Both the position numbers and the translations under genes were made by a program. The notes under the pieces are model-generated. The model saw only the letters and a program-made list of their open reading frames with translations. It ran no database searches and had not been told where the DNA came from. 64,000 nt of DNA from assembly GCF_016591975.1 (NCBI RefSeq), contig NZ_AP024169.1, forward strand, positions 1,412,001 to 1,476,000. Direction: 5' to 3'. Origin of the DNA: Anaeromicropila herbilytica. GTDB lineage: Bacteria > Bacillota > Clostridia > Lachnospirales > Lachnospiraceae. Positions 47,513-56,875 of this stretch are shown piece by piece; positions within the stretch are counted from its first letter, which is position 1; every line of letters starts with the position of its first letter.

Positions 47513-48376
47513 ATGGTAAATAGAAGAGTTACTGGTTTTTTAACACAGGATATTGGCTTGCTGTTATTACTCACTTGTATTTTTATAGGGGCTTTGACGG
47601 TTGGAAATGCTTCAAGTGATATGTTTATAGAATCACTTGTAATGTTAATAGGTGTTTTTTTAGCAATATTATTTGCGGGATATAAACTTACAAGTTTAGC
47701 GGTTGTATCCTCTGGATTCCAAATCATCGTATATACAGCATATCGATTATTCCTAGCATACTCTTCCTATGGAAGGATACCGTTAGTTTGCTATATATGG
47801 ATTTTGCTACCTCTTACATCTGTGGGAGCAATGCTATTATTTATAAAAGGAAATAAAGATACAGAAAGGGAGAATGAAAGATTAGCAAAGCAAGTAGAAG
47901 ATTATGTAATGATTAATGCACTCACTGGATTATATAATCTACGAAGTCTATATAATGACTTAAAAAAACAAATTGCCTATGCAGAAAGAAATAAAGTATC
48001 ATTATCGTTAATGATTATTGAACTAAGAGATGAAGCAGAATTACGTAATATCTTATCAAGAACAAATTATGAAGCTGTTATTCAGAGACTAGCCTTTCTA
48101 GTAGGCGAATCGATTCGATTAGAGGACAGAATATATTCCATTGATAACAAAGGAACAATTGCAATTCTACTAACTTGTAACAAAGAAGGAAGTGATTTTG
48201 TATCTAAGCGTATCAGGCAGAAACTAAGTGAGCAAAATGCGTTTGAACAAGTGAAAAATAGATCAATTAGAGTTGAAGTAAGAATTGCTTGCCTAGAATA
48301 TGATAAGGAAGTATATGGTGATGATATTATTCAATATAAACAAAAGGTGGAAAGCGAACTTCAATATGATGTATAG
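47513..48376 (+). CDS. Four-TM protein with degenerate GGDEF domain and intact RxxD site (PelD-like receptor)
   Basis: The protein has 287 residues from ATG 47513, which follows AAGGGG; the GTG at 47492 lies upstream of that site. Four TMs lie within about residues 10-115. A coiled segment leads to a GGDEF-type domain starting at ALTGLYNLRSLYNDL. The catalytic GGDEF position reads DNKGT (211-215), so it cannot make cyclic di-GMP. The inhibitory-site motif RLED (Arg202 to Asp205) sits exactly five residues before it, as in active cyclases. A dead cyclase with a live binding site is the logic of PelD. No GAF domain is seen, unlike PelD. It overlaps the next gene by about 10 bp. Confidence 0.85.
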   Translation: MVNRRVTGFLTQDIGLLLLLTCIFIGALTVGNASSDMFIESLVMLIGVFLAILFAGYKLTSLAVVSSGFQIIVYTAYRLFLAYSSYGRIPLVCYIWILLPLTSVGAMLLFIKGNKDTERENERLAKQVEDYVMINALTGLYNLRSLYNDLKKQIAYAERNKVSLSLMIIELRDEAELRNILSRTNYEAVIQRLAFLVGESIRLEDRIYSIDNKGTIAILLTCNKEGSDFVSKRIRQKLSEQNAFEQVKNRSIRVEVRIACLEYDKEVYGDDIIQYKQKVESELQYDV

Positions 48377-49982
48377 GAAAAAAGATATTGGAATTATCCT
48401 TATTGGAGTCATCTTTATTGCTATCTTTATTACATTAGGAAATGAGTCATATGCCAAAGAGAAAGCTAAGATTCCTGATGCACAAATCCTAGTAATCTAT
48501 TCGGATGAAGCTGATAACAGCACGATCTCGCAAGTGAAGGATATCGTTGAAATCCTAACCTACCAAAGTTTTAAAGTTAGTTTTGCAAAAGCAAGTGATT
48601 GTATGGGGGAACTTAAGCGGTATTCCTATATCCTATGCTATAACCTGGATTCCTATCCAACATCAATACTAGAAGAATTAAATCAATTAGAACTAAAATC
48701 GAAAATGGCAGCGAAGAAAAATCAGAGTAAGTATAAAGTGTTATTTATAGGTAATGATTTCTTGAAAGAATATCTAGGTTATACCAAAAGAGATAGCAAT
48801 TATATTAGTGAGAATAAAAGTGTTGGAAAATTAACATATGAATTTAGTAATAATGTTAAGAAAGAGGGACTGGTGAGGGAAACATCCTTTTCATTTCTTA
48901 GAAAGCCAAGCGATTATACTAATGGCAAAATTGTGGTTGGAAATACAACAGGTTACTTCGCTGCATCTTCTGGCTTTATTACCCATATTCCAGTTGCGAA
49001 CCTAAATAATAAGATAGTTAGGGCAGCATTTACGAAAGAAGTTGCGAAATGGAAATGGCCATATAAAGGGGATCCTCATCCATATGCACAATATATGGTT
49101 ATCAATGAAGTATATCCATTTCAAGATCCAGAGAAGTTATTAAAAATCATAAAATTGATGATACAAGAAGAAGAACCATTTGTTATCTCTGTAATGCCAA
49201 TCTATAGTAATGGAGATTACCCTGCAATGCAACAATTTGCAGAAGTGCTTCGTTATGCACAAGCAAATGGTGGCGCTATTATTATGCATAGTCCGTTGAA
49301 TCAGATGACAACCTTTAATAAAAGTCTTATGTTGGATAAGATTACGACAGCATTTCAAATTTATATGAATCAAGGCGTATATCCAGTAGCATTAGAGGTA
49401 CCACATAATTGGATTTTTAATACTGATACGATAGAAATATTGAAACATTTTCGAACAATTTTTACTACGAATGAAGATGATGAACAGTTAAATGAATCAA
49501 TAAATATGAATACGAATAGAGTCTATAAAGATGGACATCAGTGGGTATCTCCAGTTACAACATTAGATGATCTTGGGACAAGTTATACCAAAGTATCATC
49601 AACAGCGGTATATATAAATATGTTAGAGGATATGGACACGATTACAAATAAGATAGAAGCCTGTCAATCTTCTTTTGTGCCATTAAAAAGCTTGTGGGAT
49701 ATTGAACAAAGTTTTTGGACGAATAAAGACCTGATGGAATATAAGAATCACATTATGATGGTTAATGGTAAAAAAGTAAAAATACAATATGAAAAATCCG
49801 AAGGGAAGAAAGACTTTCAGTATAACAGAAATATGCTGAGACGATTTTCAAAAGATTTATCATTGGAAAATAGAAAGTTGATTATAGCGGTTATTATCGT
49901 ATCGCTACTATTTGTATCATTTATTATAATTGCTAGATATTATAACAGGCAAAAATACTTTTTACATAAAAATAAGGATTAG
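48366..49982 (+). CDS. DUF2334 polysaccharide deacetylase-like protein with N- and C-terminal membrane anchors
   Basis: The protein has about 538 residues from the paired ATGs at 48366/48369. An upstream ATG at 48300 would overlap the previous gene by 77 bp and spoil the signal anchor. The signal-anchor segment IGIILIGVIFIAIF is followed by an extracellular region and a C-terminal TM (about 509-527). Residues from KWPYKGDPHPYAQYMVINEV through EPFVISVMPIYSNGDYP and GGAIIMHSP fit DUF2334, a CE4-related barrel with putative metal ligands. It may trim or deacetylate the polymer as it emerges. Sugar specificity and activity are not known. Confidence 0.82.
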   Translation: MMYRKKDIGIILIGVIFIAIFITLGNESYAKEKAKIPDAQILVIYSDEADNSTISQVKDIVEILTYQSFKVSFAKASDCMGELKRYSYILCYNLDSYPTSILEELNQLELKSKMAAKKNQSKYKVLFIGNDFLKEYLGYTKRDSNYISENKSVGKLTYEFSNNVKKEGLVRETSFSFLRKPSDYTNGKIVVGNTTGYFAASSGFITHIPVANLNNKIVRAAFTKEVAKWKWPYKGDPHPYAQYMVINEVYPFQDPEKLLKIIKLMIQEEEPFVISVMPIYSNGDYPAMQQFAEVLRYAQANGGAIIMHSPLNQMTTFNKSLMLDKITTAFQIYMNQGVYPVALEVPHNWIFNTDTIEILKHFRTIFTTNEDDEQLNESINMNTNRVYKDGHQWVSPVTTLDDLGTSYTKVSSTAVYINMLEDMDTITNKIEACQSSFVPLKSLWDIEQSFWTNKDLMEYKNHIMMVNGKKVKIQYEKSEGKKDFQYNRNMLRRFSKDLSLENRKLIIAVIIVSLLFVSFIIIARYYNRQKYFLHKNKD

Positions 49983-50000
49983 ACGAAAGGAGTGGTTAGC

Positions 50001-51287
50001 ATGTCTCTAGCAGATTGCCTATCCTTGTACGCAATAACAGCAATTTGGGGATTGATGTTTCTTAATATTTTCCTTTCAATTGGGGGATTTCTCTATATCA
50101 TTAAGATTCAAAAAACGGATGGGCATATTCCTTTGAAGGAATACCCAATGGTTAGTGTTATGGTTCCTGCTCATAATGAAAGTATTGTCATTCGTAAGAC
50201 TGTGTTAGCATTATTAGAATTTGATTACCCAGTCGATCGGTATGAGATTATTGTTATTAATGACAATTCGACAGATGACTCAGCAAAGGTATTAAAAGAG
50301 ATTCAGATAGGACATCCAGAGAGAAAATTAATTGTTATCAATACCGATTCAGTTGTAGGGGGAAAGGGAAAATCAAATGCACTTAATATTGCTTTATCAG
50401 TAGCATCTGGTAGCGTTATTGCCATATATGATGCTGATAATACGCCAGCTCCTAATGCTCTATCAATATTAGTAGAGAATCTAATGCAAGATGAAAAACT
50501 TGGTGCAGTAATAGGAAAATTTAGAACGAGAAATCGGAATGCCTCTTTATTAACAAGGTTTGTGAATATTGAAACATTAGCTTATCAATGTATGAATCAA
50601 GCGGGAAGATATTTTTTCTTTAAATTATGTACAATCCCAGGGACTAATTTCGTAATTCGAAGAAGTATTATTGACAAAATGGGTGGATGGGATACGAAGG
50701 CATTGTCAGAAGATACTGAGATTAGTTTCAGGTTATATCGTATGGGATATTATATTAAGTTTGTACCACTTGCGGTCACCTGGGAACAGGAACCACAGCT
50801 ATTAAAGCAGTGGTTTAAGCAAAGAACTAGGTGGGCAAAAGGGAACATTTATGTATTACTTAAGAATTTCAAATATGCTTTTGATAAAAATGCTGGAAGA
50901 ATGCGACTAGATGTATTCTATTATGCATTGGTATATATATTGATGTTAACATCATTAATCTGTTCAGATGCAATCTTTGTATTAGGTATATTAGGATTGT
51001 GTCATGTAACACTTGGTGGATTCTCTACATTATTATGGGGAATGGCAATCTTATTGTTCGTTCTAAATGTATTAATTACTTTGTCTGTGGAAAAGAATGA
51101 GTTTAATTTGGAAAGTATGCTACTCGTTATATTAATGTTATTTACATATTCAAAGATGTGGGTTGCAGTTGTTATCAATGCTGGAATATCAAGTATAAGA
51201 GATAAGATATATCACAAAGAAGTAGTTTGGGATAAAACGGAACGCTTTGAAGAGACCAGTATTCAAAAAAAGAAGAAGAGAGGATGA
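50001..51287 (+). CDS. BcsA-like family 2 processive glycosyltransferase without PilZ
   Basis: The protein has 428 residues from ATG 50001, after AAAGGAG. One N-terminal TM, a GT2 domain and about three to four C-terminal TMs are present. Motifs are MVPAHNESIVIRKT, the DxD site YDADNTP, SEDTEISFRLYRMG (TED-type catalytic Asp) and QRTRWAKGN (QxxRW). These mark processive synthases of the cellulose/hyaluronan/PNAG type that extend and extrude a polysaccharide. The C-terminal PilZ domain of true BcsA is missing, so cyclic-di-GMP control must be separate. It overlaps the BcsB-like gene in an ATGA junction, implying a paired complex. Confidence 0.93.
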   Translation: MSLADCLSLYAITAIWGLMFLNIFLSIGGFLYIIKIQKTDGHIPLKEYPMVSVMVPAHNESIVIRKTVLALLEFDYPVDRYEIIVINDNSTDDSAKVLKEIQIGHPERKLIVINTDSVVGGKGKSNALNIALSVASGSVIAIYDADNTPAPNALSILVENLMQDEKLGAVIGKFRTRNRNASLLTRFVNIETLAYQCMNQAGRYFFFKLCTIPGTNFVIRRSIIDKMGGWDTKALSEDTEISFRLYRMGYYIKFVPLAVTWEQEPQLLKQWFKQRTRWAKGNIYVLLKNFKYAFDKNAGRMRLDVFYYALVYILMLTSLICSDAIFVLGILGLCHVTLGGFSTLLWGMAILLFVLNVLITLSVEKNEFNLESMLLVILMLFTYSKMWVAVVINAGISSIRDKIYHKEVVWDKTERFEETSIQKKKKRG

Positions 51288-53530
51288 TAGAGGGTATGTG
51301 GAAAAAATTAAGGAATATGGGAGTAGTGCTATTTATCATATTTTTTATTAGCTCTATATTGCCTGTTAATAAGCAAGTTGTATTAGCAAGCAGTACAGAT
51401 GATTCGAAAAAGGCTACAAGAGAGCAGAATATTAGTCAAATATTATCTACTAATCCTGAGAATGCGAAAGAGCCAAATACAAGTAAACCAAGTGTGCCAA
51501 ATGCTAATTATTCGAAAGATATATCTTTCTCGCAGACTACATTAAAAGGAATATACTCAAGCAAAGACTTATTTTTCTATGTCCCAGATTATTGGGATAC
51601 AAAGTATGTATACGCACAAATACAATATGATGTCAGTGAATTGATGGAAGGATTGTCTTCTTCTATGACATTTTCTATTAATAATAGACCAATTGAGTCG
51701 TGTGCTATTTCTTATAATAAAGGTAATACACAAATCGTGTATGTGAAAATACCACGTTCACTAGTGAAAAAAGGTTATAACTCACTTACCATCTCAGGTT
51801 ATGCCAAACTGTATGATGAAGAAGGATGTATGGATGATTTTTCGGGTGCAAATTGGATGAGTATTGATGATACGTCCTTTATTCGATGTGGTTATGATAT
51901 AAAGAATACAAATCATATGATAGCGGAATACCCATATCCATTTATGTCAACAACTGAGGCGTCTGGAAAGGGTTTAACAATAGCCGTATCAGATAAGGCA
52001 ACGGATGGTGAAGTTGCAGCAGCAATGAATCTAATGTCAGACTTAAGTAGTAAAACGGAGAATAAAAATGATATCCAGTTTTCCTTACTTTCCGATATTG
52101 AGAAAACCAATCCGAATCGGACTATTCTAATATCTGACTATGAGAATCTTCCAAGTGAGTATAAAAGTAAGATTACTGATTCTTCAAACTTAAGCAAGTA
52201 TGCTACGGTAGCTTTTGTGGATGACAGTAAAGGAAATCCATTACTCATCATCACATCTAAAAAAGATGAATGTTTATTGGAAGCAGCATATATGTTGATG
52301 GATGAAGATCGTGTATCACAAGAAAAGACAAGTATAGCAAAGGTGAAGTATGGAAGTAAAGATATTGCTATGAACTCAAAAACATTAAGTAAGATGGTAG
52401 CTGGTAATTATACAATTAAGGATATTATGGGAAGTGGTATGACCTTTGTAGGTCCATTTCATCAGGAACAAAATATCTTCCTTCCTTTTTCAGAAGATTA
52501 CTTTTTATCTGATGCTGGTAAAGTTACATTGAATTTTCGTTATAGCAATAATCTAGATTTTAATCGTTCAATGATTACTGTATACTGGGGAAATGTTCCG
52601 GTTGCGAGTAAAAAGTTAACCAAAAGTAAAGCGTCAGGCGATGAGTTAACTTTTGTTATGCCTGAGGATGTGGTTGGTACAACAACAGGAAGTATAAAAA
52701 TAGCCTTTGACTTAGAACTTAAAGACTTAGTCTGTACTCCTAGACAGGATGAGATGCCATGGGCTTATGTATCAGAAGATTCTACTTTGTTTTTACCTGC
52801 ATCAACAGGAATTGTATTAACGTTTGATTTAAAGCCTTCACCATTTCGTACGGATGGAAAATTCAATGATTTAATGATGTTAATATCAGATAAACCAACA
52901 AGTGATGAATTGAACCTTCTTGCTCAAATTATTGGAATGTACGGTCAAGGAGTTGACCCATACGGTACTTTCTGTGTAAAGAGGGAAAGCGAATTCTCTA
53001 AGAAAGATTCCGATTACAATATAATTACAGCAGGTACCTATAATGACAATAAGGTCATAAAGTCAATGAATAACAAGTTACACTTTTCCTATACGAAGGA
53101 TGGAAATAAATTTAATAGTAATGAACAGTTGATCTTATCGGATAGTTACGCTGGTGAAATTGCTATTATGCAGTTATTAGAATCACCTTTTGCGAATAAT
53201 CGAGGTGTATTGGCAATTACAGCAACAAATAAAGATTCCTTGTCATATGTTGATAAATTTATGAGGAGTAGTAAGAAACGTCTTAGCTTATCAAAGGATT
53301 GTGCTATTATAGATCATGATTTAAAGTTGAAGACTTATCAATTCATCAATAAAGTAGACAAAGTAAAAGAACCTACCGTGATTGGTACATTAATGCAACA
53401 TAAGCAGTCCTTACTTTTTACTATAATCTCTACATCAGTAATGGTAATGTTATTAATCGCAGTCATCATTATATTGATACGTATTCGTATGTATTATCAA
53501 AAGAATGGTAAAGAGGATGATAAAAATTAG
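51284..53530 (+). CDS. BcsB-like synthase subunit, membrane-anchored
   Basis: The 748-residue protein has a signal peptide (about 11-35), a long extracellular part of jelly-roll and flavodoxin-like repeats, and a C-terminal TM (about 707-730). Family marks are LFFYVPDYWD, YNSLTISGYAKLYDEEGCMD, then GANWMSIDDTSFI, which matches BcsB CBD1, and a second copy later (GDELTFVMPEDVVG). BcsB binds the BcsA-type synthase through its tail anchor and guides the chain outward. The start overlaps the synthase stop. Its presence without BcsC fits a Gram-positive, which has no outer membrane. Confidence 0.9.
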   Translation: MIEGMWKKLRNMGVVLFIIFFISSILPVNKQVVLASSTDDSKKATREQNISQILSTNPENAKEPNTSKPSVPNANYSKDISFSQTTLKGIYSSKDLFFYVPDYWDTKYVYAQIQYDVSELMEGLSSSMTFSINNRPIESCAISYNKGNTQIVYVKIPRSLVKKGYNSLTISGYAKLYDEEGCMDDFSGANWMSIDDTSFIRCGYDIKNTNHMIAEYPYPFMSTTEASGKGLTIAVSDKATDGEVAAAMNLMSDLSSKTENKNDIQFSLLSDIEKTNPNRTILISDYENLPSEYKSKITDSSNLSKYATVAFVDDSKGNPLLIITSKKDECLLEAAYMLMDEDRVSQEKTSIAKVKYGSKDIAMNSKTLSKMVAGNYTIKDIMGSGMTFVGPFHQEQNIFLPFSEDYFLSDAGKVTLNFRYSNNLDFNRSMITVYWGNVPVASKKLTKSKASGDELTFVMPEDVVGTTTGSIKIAFDLELKDLVCTPRQDEMPWAYVSEDSTLFLPASTGIVLTFDLKPSPFRTDGKFNDLMMLISDKPTSDELNLLAQIIGMYGQGVDPYGTFCVKRESEFSKKDSDYNIITAGTYNDNKVIKSMNNKLHFSYTKDGNKFNSNEQLILSDSYAGEIAIMQLLESPFANNRGVLAITATNKDSLSYVDKFMRSSKKRLSLSKDCAIIDHDLKLKTYQFINKVDKVKEPTVIGTLMQHKQSLLFTIISTSVMVMLLIAVIIILIRIRMYYQKNGKEDDKN

Positions 53531-53543
53531 GAGGTATGCATAT

Positions 53544-54641
53544 ATGAAGAAAGTTATGGTAGTATTTGGTACAAGGCCAGAAGCAATAAAAATGTGTCCT
53601 CTTGTTATGGAACTTAGATTAAGAAAAGAGTTTGAAACGGTAGTATGTGTAACAGGGCAACATAAGGAGATGTTAGAGCAAGTATTGCATATTTTTAATG
53701 TAATTCCAAAGTACAATCTTGCAATAATGAAGAAAAATCAAACTCTATTCGATGTTACAACTAGGATATTAGAGGGGATGAAAGATATATTGGAACAAGA
53801 AAGGCCGGATCTTGTTCTTGTCCACGGTGATACTTCAACTACTTTTGCAACAGGTTTAGCAGCATTTTATCTTGGAATACCAGTAGGACATGTGGAAGCA
53901 GGACTTCGAACCTATCATTTAGATTCCCCTTTTCCAGAAGAGTTTAATCGACAAGCGGTTGGACTATTCGCTAAGTATCATTTTGCTCCAACCATTACTG
54001 CTAGAGACAATCTAATTCGTGAGGGTAAAGATTCAGATAGTATCTTTGTTACTGGTAATACAGTCATTGATGCTTTAAAAACAACAATAACAAAGGAATA
54101 TAAAAATCCAGTGTTAGATTGGGCAAAGGATTCAAGACTAATCTTACTTACAGCACATAGAAGAGAGAATTTAGGTGAACCATTGAACCGAATCTTTGAA
54201 GGAATCCGAAGAACGATTGACAGGATAGAGGATATCAAGGTGGTATATCCAGTTCATAAGAATCCAGTGATAAGAGAAACGGCAGAAAAAATATTTGGTA
54301 ATCACCCAAGAATGCGATTAATAGAGCCATTAGATGTTATTGATTTTCACAACTTTATGAATCAATCTTATCTAATTCTAACTGATAGTGGTGGTATACA
54401 AGAAGAGGCACCTGCACTTGGTAAGCCAGTGTTAGTACTTAGAGATACAACAGAGAGGCCAGAAGGAATAGAGGCTGGAACTTTGCGCTTAGTAGGTACC
54501 GACACAAGTACGATTGAGAAAGAGTTTAGTCAATTATTGCAAGATAAAAAAGAGTATGACAAGATGAGCCATGCCTCTAATCCTTATGGTGATGGAACCG
54601 CTTGTAAGAAAATAGTTGATATACTTAGTAGAACCTTATAG
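53544..54641 (+). CDS. wecB: UDP-N-acetylglucosamine 2-epimerase (non-hydrolysing)
   Basis: The protein has 365 residues from ATG 53544, which follows TAGGAGG. The start at 53505 lies inside the previous gene and upstream of that site. Motifs are FGTRPEAIKMCPLV, HGDTSTTFATGLA, HVEAGLRT, FPEEFNRQ, LTAHRRENLG and TDSGGIQEEAPALGKPVL, the UDP-binding pocket of the family. It interconverts UDP-GlcNAc and UDP-ManNAc, so the polymer or a decoration may contain ManNAc. No UDP-ManNAc dehydrogenase is seen. A long palindrome follows directly after the stop. Confidence 0.97.
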   Translation: MKKVMVVFGTRPEAIKMCPLVMELRLRKEFETVVCVTGQHKEMLEQVLHIFNVIPKYNLAIMKKNQTLFDVTTRILEGMKDILEQERPDLVLVHGDTSTTFATGLAAFYLGIPVGHVEAGLRTYHLDSPFPEEFNRQAVGLFAKYHFAPTITARDNLIREGKDSDSIFVTGNTVIDALKTTITKEYKNPVLDWAKDSRLILLTAHRRENLGEPLNRIFEGIRRTIDRIEDIKVVYPVHKNPVIRETAEKIFGNHPRMRLIEPLDVIDFHNFMNQSYLILTDSGGIQEEAPALGKPVLVLRDTTERPEGIEAGTLRLVGTDTSTIEKEFSQLLQDKKEYDKMSHASNPYGDGTACKKIVDILSRTL

Positions 54642-54951
54642 TGAATCTTTCTCTGGAAACCGAAAAAGTGGTCTTAGGGTAGTTGGTTGATGAATATCAC
54701 TGTATAAATATACGTGTTATGATTTTGGATAAAGAAGTATAAGAGATACTAAATGAAAATGGAATCAATCAAAACATAATCAGAAGGAGCGAACTCGCTG
54801 AGAAACGCTCAAACAGCACTCCTTCTGATTATTGAATGATTCTTTTTTCATTAAGAATCTCTAATACTCTTTAAAACAAAATCTTAACACATATATTTAT
54901 ACAGTGATATTCAGGCAAGTTATTCTATAAGGGACTTTTTCAGTGTCATCA
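54642..54951. repeat. Long foldback (palindromic) element inside the exopolysaccharide cluster
   Basis: About 290-310 bp forms one long imperfect hairpin. A perfect 21 bp arm at 54692-54712 matches the reverse complement of 54892-54912. Similarity continues inward (54713-54790 against 54814-54891) to a perfect 12 bp AATCAGAAGGAG/CTCCTTCTGATT stem near 54779-54830, and outward with gaps. The right end reads inward as TGATG...AAAAGTC...ATATCACTGTATAAATA, which resembles the right end of the element at 58764-59055. It has no ORF. It fills most of the 364 bp wecB-GT39 gap. Confidence 0.8.
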
Positions 54952-55005
54952 TTTTACGAATAGAGGATAAAATAGTTTATAAAATCGAAAGGCTTGGGAG
55001 TAAAT

Positions 55006-56817
55006 ATGCAACTTAAAAGAAATTGGTTTAATAATTTTTGTATTTCTCTTGCAATTATTGGATTACTATATGTTATGATATGCGGATTTACATTCCTTGG
55101 AGGCGATAAAGAATATCCAGACCTATTAAAGGGTGTTTTAATCTTTACTTTGTTAGGGGTGTGGATTGGAATTAAGTTATTGGGAAATCTAGCCGAAAGG
55201 CTCCATTTATCAATGATTTTTTCTGAGAATAAAAATTGGGTTAGAATAATACAAATTGTGATTGTTGTAGTTATCTTAGTAATTGCAGCAGCTATTAGAA
55301 TTATTATCATTCAGAAGATTCCAATGAAACCGGAATCGGACTATAAGACTTACTATGAGATAGCGAAGCTATTAAAAAGTGGAGATATTCTGGAAAAAGG
55401 GAAAGGATATTGCAATTATATAGCATTATTCCCACATGTAATGGGGTATAGCTACATATTAAAGAAAGCGTTTGAATGGTTTGGAACGAGTGTTATAGTT
55501 GGACAATATGTGAATGTGTTTTTTTCAGTTGGAACTGTATACTTAATGTATCGTATTGCAAGATTAATAAAAGGTCGAATTGCAGGCATGGTAGCATTGG
55601 TACTATGTGCCTTTTGGCCATCTCAAATACTTTATATAACAATGTTATCTGCAGAATATGCATTTACATTTTTCTTTTATTTGTGTATCTTACTGTTTCT
55701 TACATCCATGAAGGATGAGGATATGAATCAGAAGCAGCCACTGAAGGTTGTGTTGTCACATGTTTTACTTGGTGTACTAATTGCATTAACTGCAGCAATC
55801 AGACCAATGGCGTTAATCCTATTGATTGCGATTATCTTATGTATTTTCCCACAGAAAATGAAGTTAGCAAACTTACCACGCAATGACTTGCCACTTCTAT
55901 TAAGATTAATTGAAAAAGGATGGCGAAGATGTATCCTAATCTTAATACCGTACATTATCATATCCAATGTTATTACATCGAATATTGAGTTAACAGTGGA
56001 TAAAACACTTCCATCTTCAGCGGAGTCCTTCGGTTATAACCTATTAGTTGGGTTAAATATAAAGTCTGTTGGTGGATGGAATGAGCAGGATGCGAATCTA
56101 TTAGAGAATACAATGGAGAAAACAAATTCTGCTTCTAAGGCACATATTGCATGTAGGAACATAGCCCTTAAGCGATTAACCTCGAATCCAAAAGGAATCT
56201 TTAATTTATTTATTGCCAAGTATGAACTACTATGGGGAAATGACGATTATGGATCTACATGGAATCTTACTTTCTTAAATGAACAGAAGCATTTAACAAA
56301 AGCTAAAAGTGATTTTCTATATGAAATCAGGGACTATAATAACATTCTATATATTATGACGGTTTTTTTCGCGTTAGTGGCATTACTGTATTTACTAAAG
56401 AAAGAGAAAGAAGAATCTTATGCAATTCTGCTTATTTTAATCTATATCGGAACTGTCGGAATGCATTTATTTGTGGAAAGCCAAAATCGATACCATTACT
56501 TTGTATTACAGATATTTATAGTTCTAGCAGGTATGGGGGTTGAATGGATTATCGAAGATGCCAAACAAACAGTTGGAAATGTACTATGTGAGAGGGAACT
56601 TGCCTTAACATTGGAGGATGAAGGTCAAAATGAAATTGAAGAATTAGAAGCAGAAAAATTAAGGATTCAGGAATTGGTGAAGAAAGAAATGAGCCATTCC
56701 TTTGATATGACGGAGGCACTTAAAAATGGTCATGTTGTTATGACGGTTTCTGAGGTATATGGTAAAGACAATAATGAAGTGTTTGACGAAAAAGATAAAG
56801 AAGAGGAAGTAATCTAA
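55006..56817 (+). CDS. GT39-like multi-pass membrane glycosyltransferase
   Basis: The protein has 603 residues from ATG 55006, which follows GGGAG; the in-frame TTG at 54994 overlaps that site. About 12 TMs are present. The first large loop holds PESDYKTYYEIAKLLKSGD, an acidic motif typical of GT-C enzymes, and ALCAFWPSQILYITML-type segments match the ArnT/PMT (GT39) group. These use polyprenyl-phosphate sugars to modify a glycan or lipid outside the membrane. A charged cytoplasmic tail of about 85 residues, rich in Glu and Lys, is unusual. It probably decorates the polymer made by the synthase upstream. Confidence 0.83.
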   Translation: MQLKRNWFNNFCISLAIIGLLYVMICGFTFLGGDKEYPDLLKGVLIFTLLGVWIGIKLLGNLAERLHLSMIFSENKNWVRIIQIVIVVVILVIAAAIRIIIIQKIPMKPESDYKTYYEIAKLLKSGDILEKGKGYCNYIALFPHVMGYSYILKKAFEWFGTSVIVGQYVNVFFSVGTVYLMYRIARLIKGRIAGMVALVLCAFWPSQILYITMLSAEYAFTFFFYLCILLFLTSMKDEDMNQKQPLKVVLSHVLLGVLIALTAAIRPMALILLIAIILCIFPQKMKLANLPRNDLPLLLRLIEKGWRRCILILIPYIIISNVITSNIELTVDKTLPSSAESFGYNLLVGLNIKSVGGWNEQDANLLENTMEKTNSASKAHIACRNIALKRLTSNPKGIFNLFIAKYELLWGNDDYGSTWNLTFLNEQKHLTKAKSDFLYEIRDYNNILYIMTVFFALVALLYLLKKEKEESYAILLILIYIGTVGMHLFVESQNRYHYFVLQIFIVLAGMGVEWIIEDAKQTVGNVLCERELALTLEDEGQNEIEELEAEKLRIQELVKKEMSHSFDMTEALKNGHVVMTVSEVYGKDNNEVFDEKDKEEEVI

Positions 56818-56875
56818 TTTATATCTCATGAAGAAATCCAAGTAGACAAGTATATTAGTCATAGGAGAATTACTT

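Noticed and set aside
54954..55310. 118-codon hydrophobic frame on the minus strand
   Set aside because: It is the complement of the first TM segments of the GT39-like gene; hydrophobicity follows from T-rich codons.
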